Source: BD1-7 clade bacterium
Lineage (GTDB): Bacteria > Pseudomonadota > Gammaproteobacteria > Pseudomonadales > DT-91
Direction: 5' to 3'
Assembly: GCA_902705865.1 (NCBI GenBank)
Contig: CACSIO010000004.1
Span: 62,001-126,000, forward strand
DNA length: 64,000 nucleotides
The translations under genes and the position numbers were made by a program. Every line of letters starts with the position of its first letter. Position 1 is the stretch's first letter. Shown piece by piece: positions 45,730 to 53,751 of the stretch. The notes below the pieces were generated by a model, which saw only the letters and a list, made by a program, of their open reading frames with translations, searched no databases and was not told the DNA's origin.

Positions 45730-46455
45730 TTAAATGATAGTGGCGCCTTTCCTTTGAGCTCTTTCGACTATAACACTCAGTCTTTCACATTGTTGTTCTA
45801 CCTTAGATCCATAATACTCGATAAAATCTTCGTTGCGGGACAATCTGAATTCAATAATTCTTAAAGGAACTTTAAATTGCTCTGCTAGCCTGCCAGTGAT
45901 TTCTGAAGGGTTCGATGAATAGATTTTTAGCATATTCTCAGTAATCAGCTCTTTCGGTATAAGAAGCTCAATAGCGCCATAATATGCTGCTTCTTCGACC
46001 TGTCGTGACAGAACATCGTTTTTGATCGGAGTGGTATCGTGAAGTAGGTCCGAGATCAACTGCGTTACTTGGTCTGGTGTAACGGTCGCTGATTTAGGGA
46101 TGTGTTCAAGCAAAAGAGTATGGACTAGTTCTTTCGCAACATAGAATCTTCTATGGCAAAAGTTCAAGTTTTCCTTATCAACAAAAATTACAGCCGTTGC
46201 TTGGTAGTGAAAAAGGAAAGACTGAATGTGACAATTTTCGCCTAATGAGAATTCTTCAACTTCAACAGGTTTGTCTAGAATGATGTTAGCCCTGTTTATA
46301 AGGCCTTGAGAAACGGTTTGATTCGGTAGCCAAGAACCTCTGTTCTTTTCCGTTAATTTTATAGGTGGGGCCAGAGGGCTATGTTGAGTTTGGTAATCTT
46401 GCTGGACTGCACGAGAAACCTTAACTGCTGCTTTAATTACATCCTTGAAATCCAC
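45730..46455 (-). CDS. ImmA/IrrE-like protein with altered zinc motif (KExxH)
   Basis: A 241-residue protein with the layout of ImmA/IrrE metallopeptidases (DUF955 family). After AVIFVDKENLNF comes RRFYVAKELVHTLLLEH, where the usual HExxH reads KELVH (residues 108-112); the downstream acidic helix VEEAAYYGAIELLIPKEL and a later helix-turn-helix-like IRIEFRLS-type end are in place. The first zinc ligand is therefore missing, so it may be inactive or use other ligands. It lies 5 bases after a 68-codon gene. ImmA proteins elsewhere cleave or sense repressors and toxins. Confidence 0.7.
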   Translation of the reverse strand: MDFKDVIKAAVKVSRAVQQDYQTQHSPLAPPIKLTEKNRGSWLPNQTVSQGLINRANIILDKPVEVEEFSLGENCHIQSFLFHYQATAVIFVDKENLNFCHRRFYVAKELVHTLLLEHIPKSATVTPDQVTQLISDLLHDTTPIKNDVLSRQVEEAAYYGAIELLIPKELITENMLKIYSSNPSEITGRLAEQFKVPLRIIEFRLSRNEDFIEYYGSKVEQQCERLSVIVERAQRKGATII

Positions 46456-46460
46456 AGTGT

Positions 46461-46667
46461 TTAGTAATCCTGAAATGAAGTCGTTTCTTTTCTTTGATAT
46501 TGCGCGAAAGCTTCATTCACGATTTGGGCAGACTTTTCTACAGACGCTTCTGCGTCTACAGCTCCCGACATACAAAACTTAACGTCTAACAACCCTTGCT
46601 TTTGCTCTTTAATTAAGAGCTCTTTGAGCTTTTGAGTTTCTGTCATGACTTCCCTTGAAATATGCAT
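46461..46667 (-). CDS. Small unknown protein paired with the ImmA-like gene
   Basis: A 68-residue helical, charged protein (starting MHISREVMTETQKLKELL, with QIVNEAFAQYQRKE near the end). A second start at MTETQKL is possible. It is not recognised. Its stop lies 5 bases before the ImmA-like start, so the two form one transcription unit, and it could be a partner such as an antitoxin, inhibitor or target. Confidence 0.55.
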   Translation of the reverse strand: MHISREVMTETQKLKELLIKEQKQGLLDVKFCMSGAVDAEASVEKSAQIVNEAFAQYQRKETTSFQDY

Positions 46668-46915
46668 GTTTGATCTGTTGATGAGTAATCACATAAATAC
46701 TTAGTCGGTCCGCATGGTACAGCACGATGCATCAGCCAACAAGAAAGTTAGCTGTTTTTTGACCAATTACATCTGTTATGAACGTTATTGCAAGCAATCC
46801 TTCTAAAAATAAGGGTTTTACTCAACGTTGATTCTGCATTTATCGTACTGAATTTGATTCAGGATAACAGTGGAATCAAGTTATTTCCAACTGTGAGGCA
46901 CTATAATGTTTGGCT

Positions 46916-47332
46916 TTATATAAATAGATCATTTTGAAGTCGGTTTTTATTAGCTCGACGTTGCTCTCTTATTATACCGTAAACCCTTACCTCTGTTAGA
47001 TCGTATTTTCTAGCGAGCTCTTTGGTGTTTGAACCATCAAAATCTTGCCATATCTGAATATCTCTGACGATCTGCTCAAGGTGCTTCGCTTTGGGTAGAT
47101 AGAATTGCATACCGCCAAAGTGCTCAGCCACTGCGAGGGCTAGTTGTAGGCCTTGCCTTTTTGCTGCTTTTTCTTCCTCTCCGTGTTTGAGCCGTGATGC
47201 GGCTAACACGTCAATCAATTCAGACAATGCCTGTGGCCAACCCTTGCGTTGTTCGAGGTCGATGTCGTCGAGGTGTTGGTAGATATCGTCGCTGTTGATG
47301 TCGGTGAACATGTCGTGGTTGTCGTTGTTCAT
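46916..47332 (-). CDS. mor: Mor/C-family middle/late transcription activator
   Basis: Activator of 138 residues. It has a dimerisation region and a C-terminal helix-turn-helix: GMQFYLPKAKHLEQIVRDI is followed by DGSNTKELARKYDLTEVRVY, the hallmark of Mor/C proteins. In Mu, Mor switches on the middle promoter and C the late ones. Only one family member is visible here, so it may do both jobs. It follows gemA after 4 bases, as in Mu. Confidence 0.92.
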   Translation of the reverse strand: MNNDNHDMFTDINSDDIYQHLDDIDLEQRKGWPQALSELIDVLAASRLKHGEEEKAAKRQGLQLALAVAEHFGGMQFYLPKAKHLEQIVRDIQIWQDFDGSNTKELARKYDLTEVRVYGIIREQRRANKNRLQNDLFI

Positions 47333-47336
47333 GGCG

Positions 47337-47831
47337 TTATTCCTTTCCCTTTTTTGCGGCGTTAGCTTGTAAACGCTTTTGCCATTGCTTGAGGCTTTCG
47401 AGGATTCGGTTGGTCATGTGTGGGTCGCGTTGTAGCCATTCGAGACTGTCGACGCCGAGGCCGCCATTGAGGCGGCTGGTTTGGCGTTTGACCCAGGCGA
47501 GCAGGGCGGCTTCGCTGGCGTCGGTGATGTTGTTTTGTTGACCGAGGGTGATCCAGAGGGCGCGGATTTTGTCGATTTGTTGGCCGCGGCTTGGGGGCGA
47601 TTTCTCGCCCCGGCGTTGGGTGTTGGTGGGTTTGGGTTTGAAGCCTTTGGCTTTCATGGCTTCGTAGACTTGGTAGAGTTCGCCAAATTGCATGTTGCGG
47701 CAGCTGGTTTTGCCGACGGTGTTTTTGAGCAGCGCGCGGTAGGTGTCGTCGTCGAGCGCGAGTTGGCTTTTGGCGATGTGGATTTTGGTGATGAGTTGGT
47801 GGCGTTTGCTGTGGTTTTTGGTGGTGGTCAT
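47337..47831 (-). CDS. gemA: GemA-like regulatory protein (Mu gp16 type)
   Basis: A 164-residue protein of the GemA family (DUF1018). Recognisable parts are KIHIAKSQLALDDDTYRALL, QFGELYQVYEAMKAKGF and WVKRQTSRLNGGLGVDSLEW. In Mu, GemA modulates expression of host genes, some linked to DNA supercoiling. Directly upstream of mor, as in Mu. Confidence 0.9.
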   Translation of the reverse strand: MTTTKNHSKRHQLITKIHIAKSQLALDDDTYRALLKNTVGKTSCRNMQFGELYQVYEAMKAKGFKPKPTNTQRRGEKSPPSRGQQIDKIRALWITLGQQNNITDASEAALLAWVKRQTSRLNGGLGVDSLEWLQRDPHMTNRILESLKQWQKRLQANAAKKGKE

Positions 47832-48277
47832 GCGGCTGCGCCTTTGTTGGGTTGTTCTTGGGTGCCTATTTTTTTTATGCTGAGGCCTTCGAGCTTTTTG
47901 TATTGGCGGATGAGTACGCTGGCTTTGTCGAACCAGGGTTTGTAGTAGGTGGCTGTTTTTTCGAGGTTGGGAAACAGTTGCTTGGTTCGGCGTTTGCCAA
48001 ATTGCTTTCGAATCTGTTCGCGTTTCTTTGGGCCGTATAGGCTGACTTTTGCTGGCTTCCAGACTTTGATGGCGATGGGGTTGTAGGCGTCGCTTTTTTC
48101 GTTGGCGTAGCCTGCGTTGATGATGCCGTTGATATAGATGGCTAAGCCGAGCCGGTTTTCGGCGATGCCTTGTTTAGTGATGAGTATTTCGTGCCCGTCG
48201 AGTTGAAACTCGACGCGGCAGTGGAGGTGTTGTAGTTCGGCTTGGATGGCTTGCCATTGTTCGGGGGTGATGGTCAT
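47828..48277 (-). CDS. Conserved Mu-like phage early protein, unknown function
   Basis: A 149-residue basic protein starting at 48277 (MTITPEQWQAIQAELQHL), behind a strong GGAGG; a longer frame to 48424 overlaps the DUF3164 gene and is rejected. It contains CRVEFQLDGHEILITKQG and a C-terminal basic part. Similar unnamed proteins precede gemA in Mu-like phages. No function can be given. Confidence 0.7.
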   Translation of the reverse strand: MTITPEQWQAIQAELQHLHCRVEFQLDGHEILITKQGIAENRLGLAIYINGIINAGYANEKSDAYNPIAIKVWKPAKVSLYGPKKREQIRKQFGKRRTKQLFPNLEKTATYYKPWFDKASVLIRQYKKLEGLSIKKIGTQEQPNKGAAA

Positions 48278-48279
48278 GG

Positions 48280-48912
48280 TTATTCCTCCACGAGTACGGA
48301 TGCGAGGTCTAGGGGAATCATGCGGTAGTTGTCGCTGGTGCCGATGCGTTCGTACACGCGTATATAGGTGGCGGTGTTTGCGATGAAGATGGATTCTTTG
48401 AGGGCTTCCATGGCGTTTGACCATTCTTGGTCGTCTATCTCTAGGGTGAGTAGGTCGAGAATGGCGGCGGTTTTGAGTTCGCCGTTGCGGTTGGTTTTGA
48501 AGGCGCGATCGACGAGGGCGTGGATGTGTGCGTTGGCGTTGGCTGTCCAGCGGTTGATGCAGGCGAGGATGAGTGTTTTGGCGGCTTCGAGTTCTTCGCT
48601 GAAGGCGAGCCGGTTGGCGACGGTGCGTTGTATTTTGTGTTTGCCGTCGTAGCTGGCGAGGCTGAGGTTGCCTTTTTTGCCGCCGATTTGTGCGCCGAAT
48701 CGGTCGGCGGCGATTTCGACGAGGTCGTCGATGTCGTTGAAGGCTTTGGCTTTGAAGTTTTTGAGGGCGGCGTTGATGAGTGTTGCGTCTTGCACGAGTT
48801 CGTTGACGATTTGGTCGCGCAGTTTGTCTTGTTCGCTTACGTTGTTGATGGGTACGAGGTGGCCGAGTGCGTTTTGCATGTAGCCTTCTGGGATGTGGTG
48901 TTGTGCGGTCAT
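48280..48912 (-). CDS. DUF3164 family protein
   Basis: A 210-residue protein of the DUF3164 family common in the early region of Mu-like phages. It begins with an EGYMQNALGHLVPI pattern and has a helical body with KIQRTVANRLAFSEELEAAK. Possibly DNA-binding; the function is unknown. Confidence 0.82.
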   Translation of the reverse strand: MTAQHHIPEGYMQNALGHLVPINNVSEQDKLRDQIVNELVQDATLINAALKNFKAKAFNDIDDLVEIAADRFGAQIGGKKGNLSLASYDGKHKIQRTVANRLAFSEELEAAKTLILACINRWTANANAHIHALVDRAFKTNRNGELKTAAILDLLTLEIDDQEWSNAMEALKESIFIANTATYIRVYERIGTSDNYRMIPLDLASVLVEE

Positions 48913-48913
48913 T

Positions 48914-49210
48914 TTATTGGTTCCTGTTTTTGGTGTTTGCTGAGTTGGGCTTGTTCCATTCGATGACGCAGCCGGCTTCTATGGCGCGCCATAGGCGTTG
49001 GTGTTGTGGGCGCCGGGTGTATGTTTGCGTTTTGAGATCTTCGCAGGCTTCGCTGTATTCGACGCGGATTACGGGGCGGTTGTCGTTGATTTGCACATTG
49101 CAGATGGTGATGCCTTTTTGAATCAGTTTGAGCATGACGTCTTGCGTTAGTTGGGTTGCTACCGCTATTCGGTAGTTTCGTTCGTTGATGTTTTGGGTGG
49201 TGGCTTCCAT
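48914..49210 (-). CDS. Small early phage protein, unknown function
   Basis: A 98-residue protein starting at 49210 (MEATTQNINERNYRI); a longer frame enters the preceding gene and is not used. It contains MLKLIQKGITICNVQINDNRPVI-like beta-rich text and ends WRAIEAGCVIEWNKP. It is conserved in position in Mu-like early operons, but its role is not known. Confidence 0.6.
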   Translation of the reverse strand: MEATTQNINERNYRIAVATQLTQDVMLKLIQKGITICNVQINDNRPVIRVEYSEACEDLKTQTYTRRPQHQRLWRAIEAGCVIEWNKPNSANTKNRNQ

Positions 49211-49214
49211 GGGG

Positions 49215-49571
49215 TTAGTCCTTGTTCTTTTGGCTGTGGGGGCATTTTCCGTTGCAGGCACGAAAGAGTTGCACGCGCATTGGGTTTACGTGGTTGAGGG
49301 TTTGTTTTTGGTATTGCAGGCATTTGTTGGTTTCGAGTTCGCCGAGTATGGGGCAGCCGACGGTGTGGCCGAGGTAGGCGCCGCGTACGCGGGTTTCTAG
49401 CTTGGCCATGTCGCCGGGGTATTTGTTGTTGATGGCTTGGCTTATCTGGGTTTTGGATATGCCGAGGGTTTCTGCGACTTTGCGTTGGCCGTGTTCTTTG
49501 CATTTGTCTGCGAGTACGTTGAGCCAGCGTGGTGTTGTGGTGTCGACGGTGATGTTGTTTTGGTTATGCAT
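49215..49571 (-). CDS. Early phage helix-turn-helix protein with cysteine cluster
   Basis: A 118-residue protein. A helix-turn-helix (KVAETLGISKTQISQAINNKY) is followed by a Cys-rich half with CPILGELETNKC and CNGKCPHS, which may bind zinc. Probably a DNA-binding regulator of the early operon. It overlaps the preceding gene by 8 bases. Confidence 0.72.
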   Translation of the reverse strand: MHNQNNITVDTTTPRWLNVLADKCKEHGQRKVAETLGISKTQISQAINNKYPGDMAKLETRVRGAYLGHTVGCPILGELETNKCLQYQKQTLNHVNPMRVQLFRACNGKCPHSQKNKD

Positions 49572-50262
49572 CGCAGAGTTCCTCTTGTTGGGTGTGTTGT
49601 GGTGTTGGGCTCCAAATCACTTGCTGTAGATTGGGGTCGTAGACTTGTGTGGTGCTTTGGATTTGTGGCGATTGTGGGCCGGTGTTTTTGCTGGGTAGTA
49701 GGCGGTAGCGTGCGAGGCTTCTTTTACGGCTGTCGCCGCGGGTTGTTCCTGATTTGGTGCGATGCAGGTATCCGGCTTTGTGGAGGTATTTGATATAGGC
49801 TTTGGCATTTGCATCACTGACTGTTGTTTGTTCGTTGCTGGATGCGAGCGCGAGTTCTCGATAGTCGAATTCTGAAATTACTTTCATGGTGCGCCACATG
49901 TTTTCGCGGCATTTTCCTTTTTTACTGGGTGTTCCTTTTTGTGTGAGGCGTGGTGCTTCTGTGCCTGTATTTTTTATTAGGGTGTAGCGGAGGTGTTTGC
50001 AGTTTCCGTTGCTTGGGCTTGTGGTTTCTGTTGTTAGGTAGCCTCCAAGGTTTAGGCGGCGGATGTATCCTTTTACTGTTGTGTCGTTGATGTTTCTCAA
50101 CTTGTGCTTGGATAACCAGAGGGTTAGTTCTGCGCGTGTGAATGTTTTTAGCGTGCGTATGCCTTCCCAGATGGCGTCTTGGCCGGCTTGTTGGCTTCCT
50201 GGGATATGTGCGGCATTTCGACCTTGTTGGTTGCCTGGTTTTCTTTTCATTCGCTTGGGCAT
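49564..50262 (-). CDS. Early phage protein with two tandem winged-helix-like repeats
   Basis: A 232-residue basic protein starting at 50262, its ATG sharing one base with the MuB stop. Two similar halves are visible: TLKTFTRAEL...VKGYIRRLNLGGYL...NTGTEAP and TMKVISEFDYREL...AKAYIKYLHKAGYL...NTGPQSP. Each resembles a small winged helix. It is probably a DNA-binding early protein. The frame extends upstream through MuB but reads as shadow sequence there. Confidence 0.65.
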   Translation of the reverse strand: MPKRMKRKPGNQQGRNAAHIPGSQQAGQDAIWEGIRTLKTFTRAELTLWLSKHKLRNINDTTVKGYIRRLNLGGYLTTETTSPSNGNCKHLRYTLIKNTGTEAPRLTQKGTPSKKGKCRENMWRTMKVISEFDYRELALASSNEQTTVSDANAKAYIKYLHKAGYLHRTKSGTTRGDSRKRSLARYRLLPSKNTGPQSPQIQSTTQVYDPNLQQVIWSPTPQHTQQEELCDA

Positions 50263-50981
50263 TATGCAGCTCTCCCTCTGGGGGCTTGGCCGGTGAAGAA
50301 GGGTTCGGTGTAGTTGTGGAGGTTGATGGCGTTGATACCTTCGTCTTTGGCGAAGGCGGCGATGTTGTCGAGGTTGACGCAGATGCGGCGGGTGACGCCT
50401 TTGGTGGCGCGGTGGAGGTTTTCCATGAGGGCGAGGTCGATGTTGATATTTGGTGCGTAGATGCCGGCGAGTTGGGCGACGTCGTCGAGTTCGCAGGGGA
50501 CGGCGGGTACCCATTGGAGGATGCGGTTGTGGATTTTTTCGAAGGTGCTGAGTTTGGCGGGGAGGCGTTCTTCGCCGATGAGCATGATGGCGGCTTGGCT
50601 GCCTTCGTATAGATCCATGACCATCATGATGCGGTTTTTGTCGGCGAGGTAGTCGGCTTCGTCGATGATGAGGGGGCGGTTGGAGAGCATGAGTTCTTCG
50701 CAGATTTGGTCTGTCATGCTGGCGAGATTTTTGGCGGGGGGGATGCCCATGTCTTTGAGAATGGCTTCGAGGAAGGCTTTGCGTGTCCAGGTGCTTTTGC
50801 ATTGGATGTAGTAGGCGCGGTGGCGGTTGGCGGCAAAGCTTGCGGCGAAGCTTTTTCCGAGGCCTGAGTGGCCGTGGAAGACGACGATGCCTGGAAGGGA
50901 GGGCGCGCGTTCTTGGGCGTGCTCTATGGCTTGGTTGCAGAGGGCGACATTGGTGATGCCTGCGATGCTGTTGATGGTCAT
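50262..50981 (-). CDS. MuB-like ATP-dependent target-selection protein
   Basis: AAA ATPase of 239 residues. Walker A is GHSGLGKS (residues 37-44) and Walker B RPLIIDEADYL; a C-terminal helical part has RATKGVTRRICVNLDNI. It lies 30 bases after the transposase gene. In Mu-type transposition, MuB binds target DNA, delivers it to MuA and gives target immunity. It is shorter than Mu MuB and lacks its N-terminal extension, as in the related B3/BcepMu type. Confidence 0.9.
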   Translation of the reverse strand: MTINSIAGITNVALCNQAIEHAQERAPSLPGIVVFHGHSGLGKSFAASFAANRHRAYYIQCKSTWTRKAFLEAILKDMGIPPAKNLASMTDQICEELMLSNRPLIIDEADYLADKNRIMMVMDLYEGSQAAIMLIGEERLPAKLSTFEKIHNRILQWVPAVPCELDDVAQLAGIYAPNINIDLALMENLHRATKGVTRRICVNLDNIAAFAKDEGINAINLHNYTEPFFTGQAPRGRAA

Positions 50982-51011
50982 GTTTTCTCCGTTATTTTTC
51001 GGTGCGGCTTA

Positions 51012-53210
51012 TCAGCTACGTTTTGCATTGATTTGCGCTTGGTCTTGGCGCATTTCGATGAGCATTTTTCCGTTGTTGTAGTGGCGCGAGTTTTTGTAGC
51101 GGTTGTGCCATTCCGCTTCTTCTTGGGTGGCTGTGCCTTCGGCGATTGCGGCGCTGATGGCGAGCCAGTATTGGTAGCGTTCGGTGTATCCTTTCGGGAT
51201 GGTTAATTCGCGATTAAACGTGGGCTTGATGATGTGGGCGGTGTCGTTTTGTTGTTTGATTTGTTGGGCGATTTCCTCCTTGGCTTTTTGTGTGTCGATT
51301 CCGTGGGGCTGGGTTGGTGGGTTGCGTGTTTGGAGTGCTTGTTGGGCTGCGTTTAGGCCGCTGCTTTGGTGTTGTGTTTGTGGCCTTGGGAAGTGGTGTA
51401 CTTTTTCCTTTCGTTCTTGGTCGGCGCGGTGTTGCAGTATTTGTTGGGCGACGTCGCGTTTGGTGACTTTGCGGGCGGCTTTTTTGAGGCGTTTGCGTTC
51501 TTCTTCGATGGCTTCTTTTTGTATGGTTTTGGCTTTTTGTGCGACTTCGGTGCGGCTGACGCCTGTGATTGTTGGGTCTTCTGCTGTGCAGAGGTAGTTG
51601 CCGTTGAGGTCGTGGACGTAGATGCGGCCGATGTCGTCTTCGTCGTAGAAGACGTTGACTTGTTGGCCTGTGTGGGCGGCGAGTTGTGGGTGGATGTAGG
51701 TGCCACCGTTGAGACTGATGCCGGTTTTTTTGATGGTGCGGTTGCCGGCGGGTTCGCTGAGTAGGACGTCGAGCAGGCGTTCGTCGCTAACGGTGCGTAT
51801 GTGGCCGGTGTATGTGGCTGCTTTTTCGTTGGGTGAGCATTTGAGGCTTTGGTGTTCTCTTGGGTGGTATTCGTATTCGAGCCAGTCGTTGCAGAAGGCT
51901 TGGAGTTCGTTGCTTTCGATGCCGACTTCGATGAGTTGGTCTTTTTGGAATAGGCGTTCGCTGAAGCTTTTTTGGGCTTCGATGGCTTTGCGTTCGGCGA
52001 CGTTGTGGCCGATGAATCCTGGGAGTATTTCTGCGATGTCGTGGGCGAAGGTTCTAAAAACGCGTTCGATGTGGGGCTTTTTCCAGCCTTGGAAGGGTGG
52101 GCAGAATTCTTGTTTGACGTCGAGTGCGTTGAAGACGTGGCGTATCCATTTGGATTTGTAGTCGGCGCCGTTGTCGGTTTTGGCGGTTTCGGGCACGCCC
52201 CAGGCGAGGATGGCTTTGCGGATGACTTTGGCAACGCCTTTGGAGTCGGATGTTGGCATGACGATGAATAGGGTGCGGCGGCTGTAGATGTCGATGACGC
52301 CGAGGATGCTGTGGCGGCCGTCTTTGAGCATGAGGTCGGCTGGGGTTGAGTCGAATTCCCAGCGTTGGTTGAGGCTGATGACGTCTTCGGAGGCGCTGCC
52401 TTGGGCGTCCATGTATTTGTTTTTCCATTGGTCTGGGTTGATGAGTGAGGTGTAGAGGGCGAGGTTGTCGGCCTTCCATTTGTTCACCCAGCGTTCGAGC
52501 GTGGCAATGCTGACGAGGCTTGTTTGGGTGTTTGCGAAGTGGGCTTGTAGGGCTTTGTTGAGGGTGGCCATTTTGATGTGGGGTTTGTCGACGATCATGC
52601 CGAGGATGTATTCGTTGAGTTCGGGTTGGTTGTCGATGGTGCCGGTGCCTCTTCGGCCTTTGCCTTTGTCGCCAGCGAGGGCGTCGATGCCTTGTTCGTT
52701 GAGTTTCTTTTCCCAGCGGTAGAGGGTGGGTTTGGAGCAGGTGGGTTCTGCTTGGCGTATCCAGGGTTCGACGTGGATTTGGTTGCTTCTATATAGGTCG
52801 GCGAATTCGGTGTATGCGGTGGTTTTGGTGAGGCCGCTTGCTTGGTGAAATTCGCGGACGGCTTCGATAAGGGCAAGCTTGGCGTCGACGCTTTTCTTTT
52901 GTGTTGGGCGCAGTTGTTGGTAGCGGGCGAGGCTTTGTTCGCGCTGGCGTTGGGTTGCTGTGTCTTGTTCTTGCAGGGCGTTGCCGGTAGGCGTTTGCTT
53001 TACTTGCGTTGCTGCTTGTTTGGCTTGGCTGATGCGAATGGCTTTTTGAGCAGCTGCTGGCAGGCTGTCGATGTGGTATTCGTTGCCTTTGCCGTGGGCT
53101 TTCTTTTGGGCACGCCAGTTTTCGTTGCTGGCTTTTTTAAGCATGCCGGCAACGGTTCCGGGGAGGCCGTTGTATTGGGTGAGTTCTTGTGCGGTGAACC
53201 ATTCTTTCAT
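51012..53210 (-). CDS. MuA-like DDE transposase
   Basis: Transposase of 732 residues that integrates and replicates the phage. The N-terminus (MKEWFTAQELTQYNGLPGT) is the Mu-type DNA-binding domain. The catalytic core carries D in WEFDSTPAD (about 288), D in AKTDNGADYKS (about 346) and E in KKPHIERVFRTF (about 381), a D-D-35-E arrangement. The C-terminal third is charged and contains the region that contacts MuB. It is full length and apparently active. Confidence 0.94.
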   Translation of the reverse strand: MKEWFTAQELTQYNGLPGTVAGMLKKASNENWRAQKKAHGKGNEYHIDSLPAAAQKAIRISQAKQAATQVKQTPTGNALQEQDTATQRQREQSLARYQQLRPTQKKSVDAKLALIEAVREFHQASGLTKTTAYTEFADLYRSNQIHVEPWIRQAEPTCSKPTLYRWEKKLNEQGIDALAGDKGKGRRGTGTIDNQPELNEYILGMIVDKPHIKMATLNKALQAHFANTQTSLVSIATLERWVNKWKADNLALYTSLINPDQWKNKYMDAQGSASEDVISLNQRWEFDSTPADLMLKDGRHSILGVIDIYSRRTLFIVMPTSDSKGVAKVIRKAILAWGVPETAKTDNGADYKSKWIRHVFNALDVKQEFCPPFQGWKKPHIERVFRTFAHDIAEILPGFIGHNVAERKAIEAQKSFSERLFQKDQLIEVGIESNELQAFCNDWLEYEYHPREHQSLKCSPNEKAATYTGHIRTVSDERLLDVLLSEPAGNRTIKKTGISLNGGTYIHPQLAAHTGQQVNVFYDEDDIGRIYVHDLNGNYLCTAEDPTITGVSRTEVAQKAKTIQKEAIEEERKRLKKAARKVTKRDVAQQILQHRADQERKEKVHHFPRPQTQHQSSGLNAAQQALQTRNPPTQPHGIDTQKAKEEIAQQIKQQNDTAHIIKPTFNRELTIPKGYTERYQYWLAISAAIAEGTATQEEAEWHNRYKNSRHYNNGKMLIEMRQDQAQINAKRS

Positions 53211-53300
53211 CGTTCTTCACCTTGGTCGCTTTGCATTTTTGCGCGTGTGGATGGCGGGGCTGCTAGGCTTTGGGTTATCGTTCACGTGCGTGGGTCGCGT

Positions 53301-53570
53301 TTATGCGACATTTCGGTGAATTGATGGCCGAATTTTGGTAGGCTCTTTGTATCGACTGGGCCAGATTTCTTTGGCGGGTTTGCCGAGTGCGTCGGCTACA
53401 ATGGCTTCTACTTTGGGGTATTTCATTCGGAATACGTTGAGGAAGGTGCGGGGCTTGTAGCCATTGGCTTCGGCTAGCGCTTTGATGCTTCCGTATTGTT
53501 TGCGGATGGCTGCCTTTATGTCTTCTGGATGCCAGTCTGTGTTGGATGGGTGAGTTTTTGACTTGCTCAT
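53301..53570 (-). CDS. ner: Ner-like negative regulator of early transcription
   Basis: An 89-residue DNA-binding protein with NTDWHPEDIKAAIRKQYGSI, ALAEANGYKPRTFLNVF and the ending ALGKPAKEIWPSRY, the classic Ner/Nlp pattern. In Mu, Ner shuts down the repressor and early promoters. First gene of the leftward early operon, divergent from the repressor. Confidence 0.9.
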   Translation of the reverse strand: MSKSKTHPSNTDWHPEDIKAAIRKQYGSIKALAEANGYKPRTFLNVFRMKYPKVEAIVADALGKPAKEIWPSRYKEPTKIRPSIHRNVA

Positions 53571-53751
53571 TTTTTTGGCCTTGTCTTTAGCGACTTTTCG
53601 TTAGTTCGCGCTTTTGCGGGTTGCGGTAACTACTGGTGCTAAAGTTATTTCATAAACGCGAGTATGTAAAGTCAAAAGCGCTAGTTTATTTGTCATATTC
53701 GCAAGTGTCGGGTCGCATTAAGGGGATTTCCTTTGCAACTCAATGACTTAA
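53571..53751. promoter_or_regulatory. Repressor/Ner operator-promoter region with CGCNAGT direct repeats
   Basis: The gap between the divergent ner and repressor genes. Three direct copies of CGCNAGT lie at 53657-53663, 53679-53685 and 53700-53706, spaced 22 and 21 bases, about two helix turns, with a near copy (CGTTAGT) at 53599-53605. A possible leftward early promoter has TTGACT (minus strand, 53675-53670) and TATGAA (53654-53649), 15 bases apart. The repeats are likely operator half-sites for the repressor or Ner. Confidence 0.55.

Noticed and set aside
50263..50802. Upstream extension of the tandem winged-helix gene through MuB
   Set aside because: The extra translation is a Arg/His/Pro-rich shadow of the MuB frame, and a clean ATG overlaps the MuB stop at 50262.
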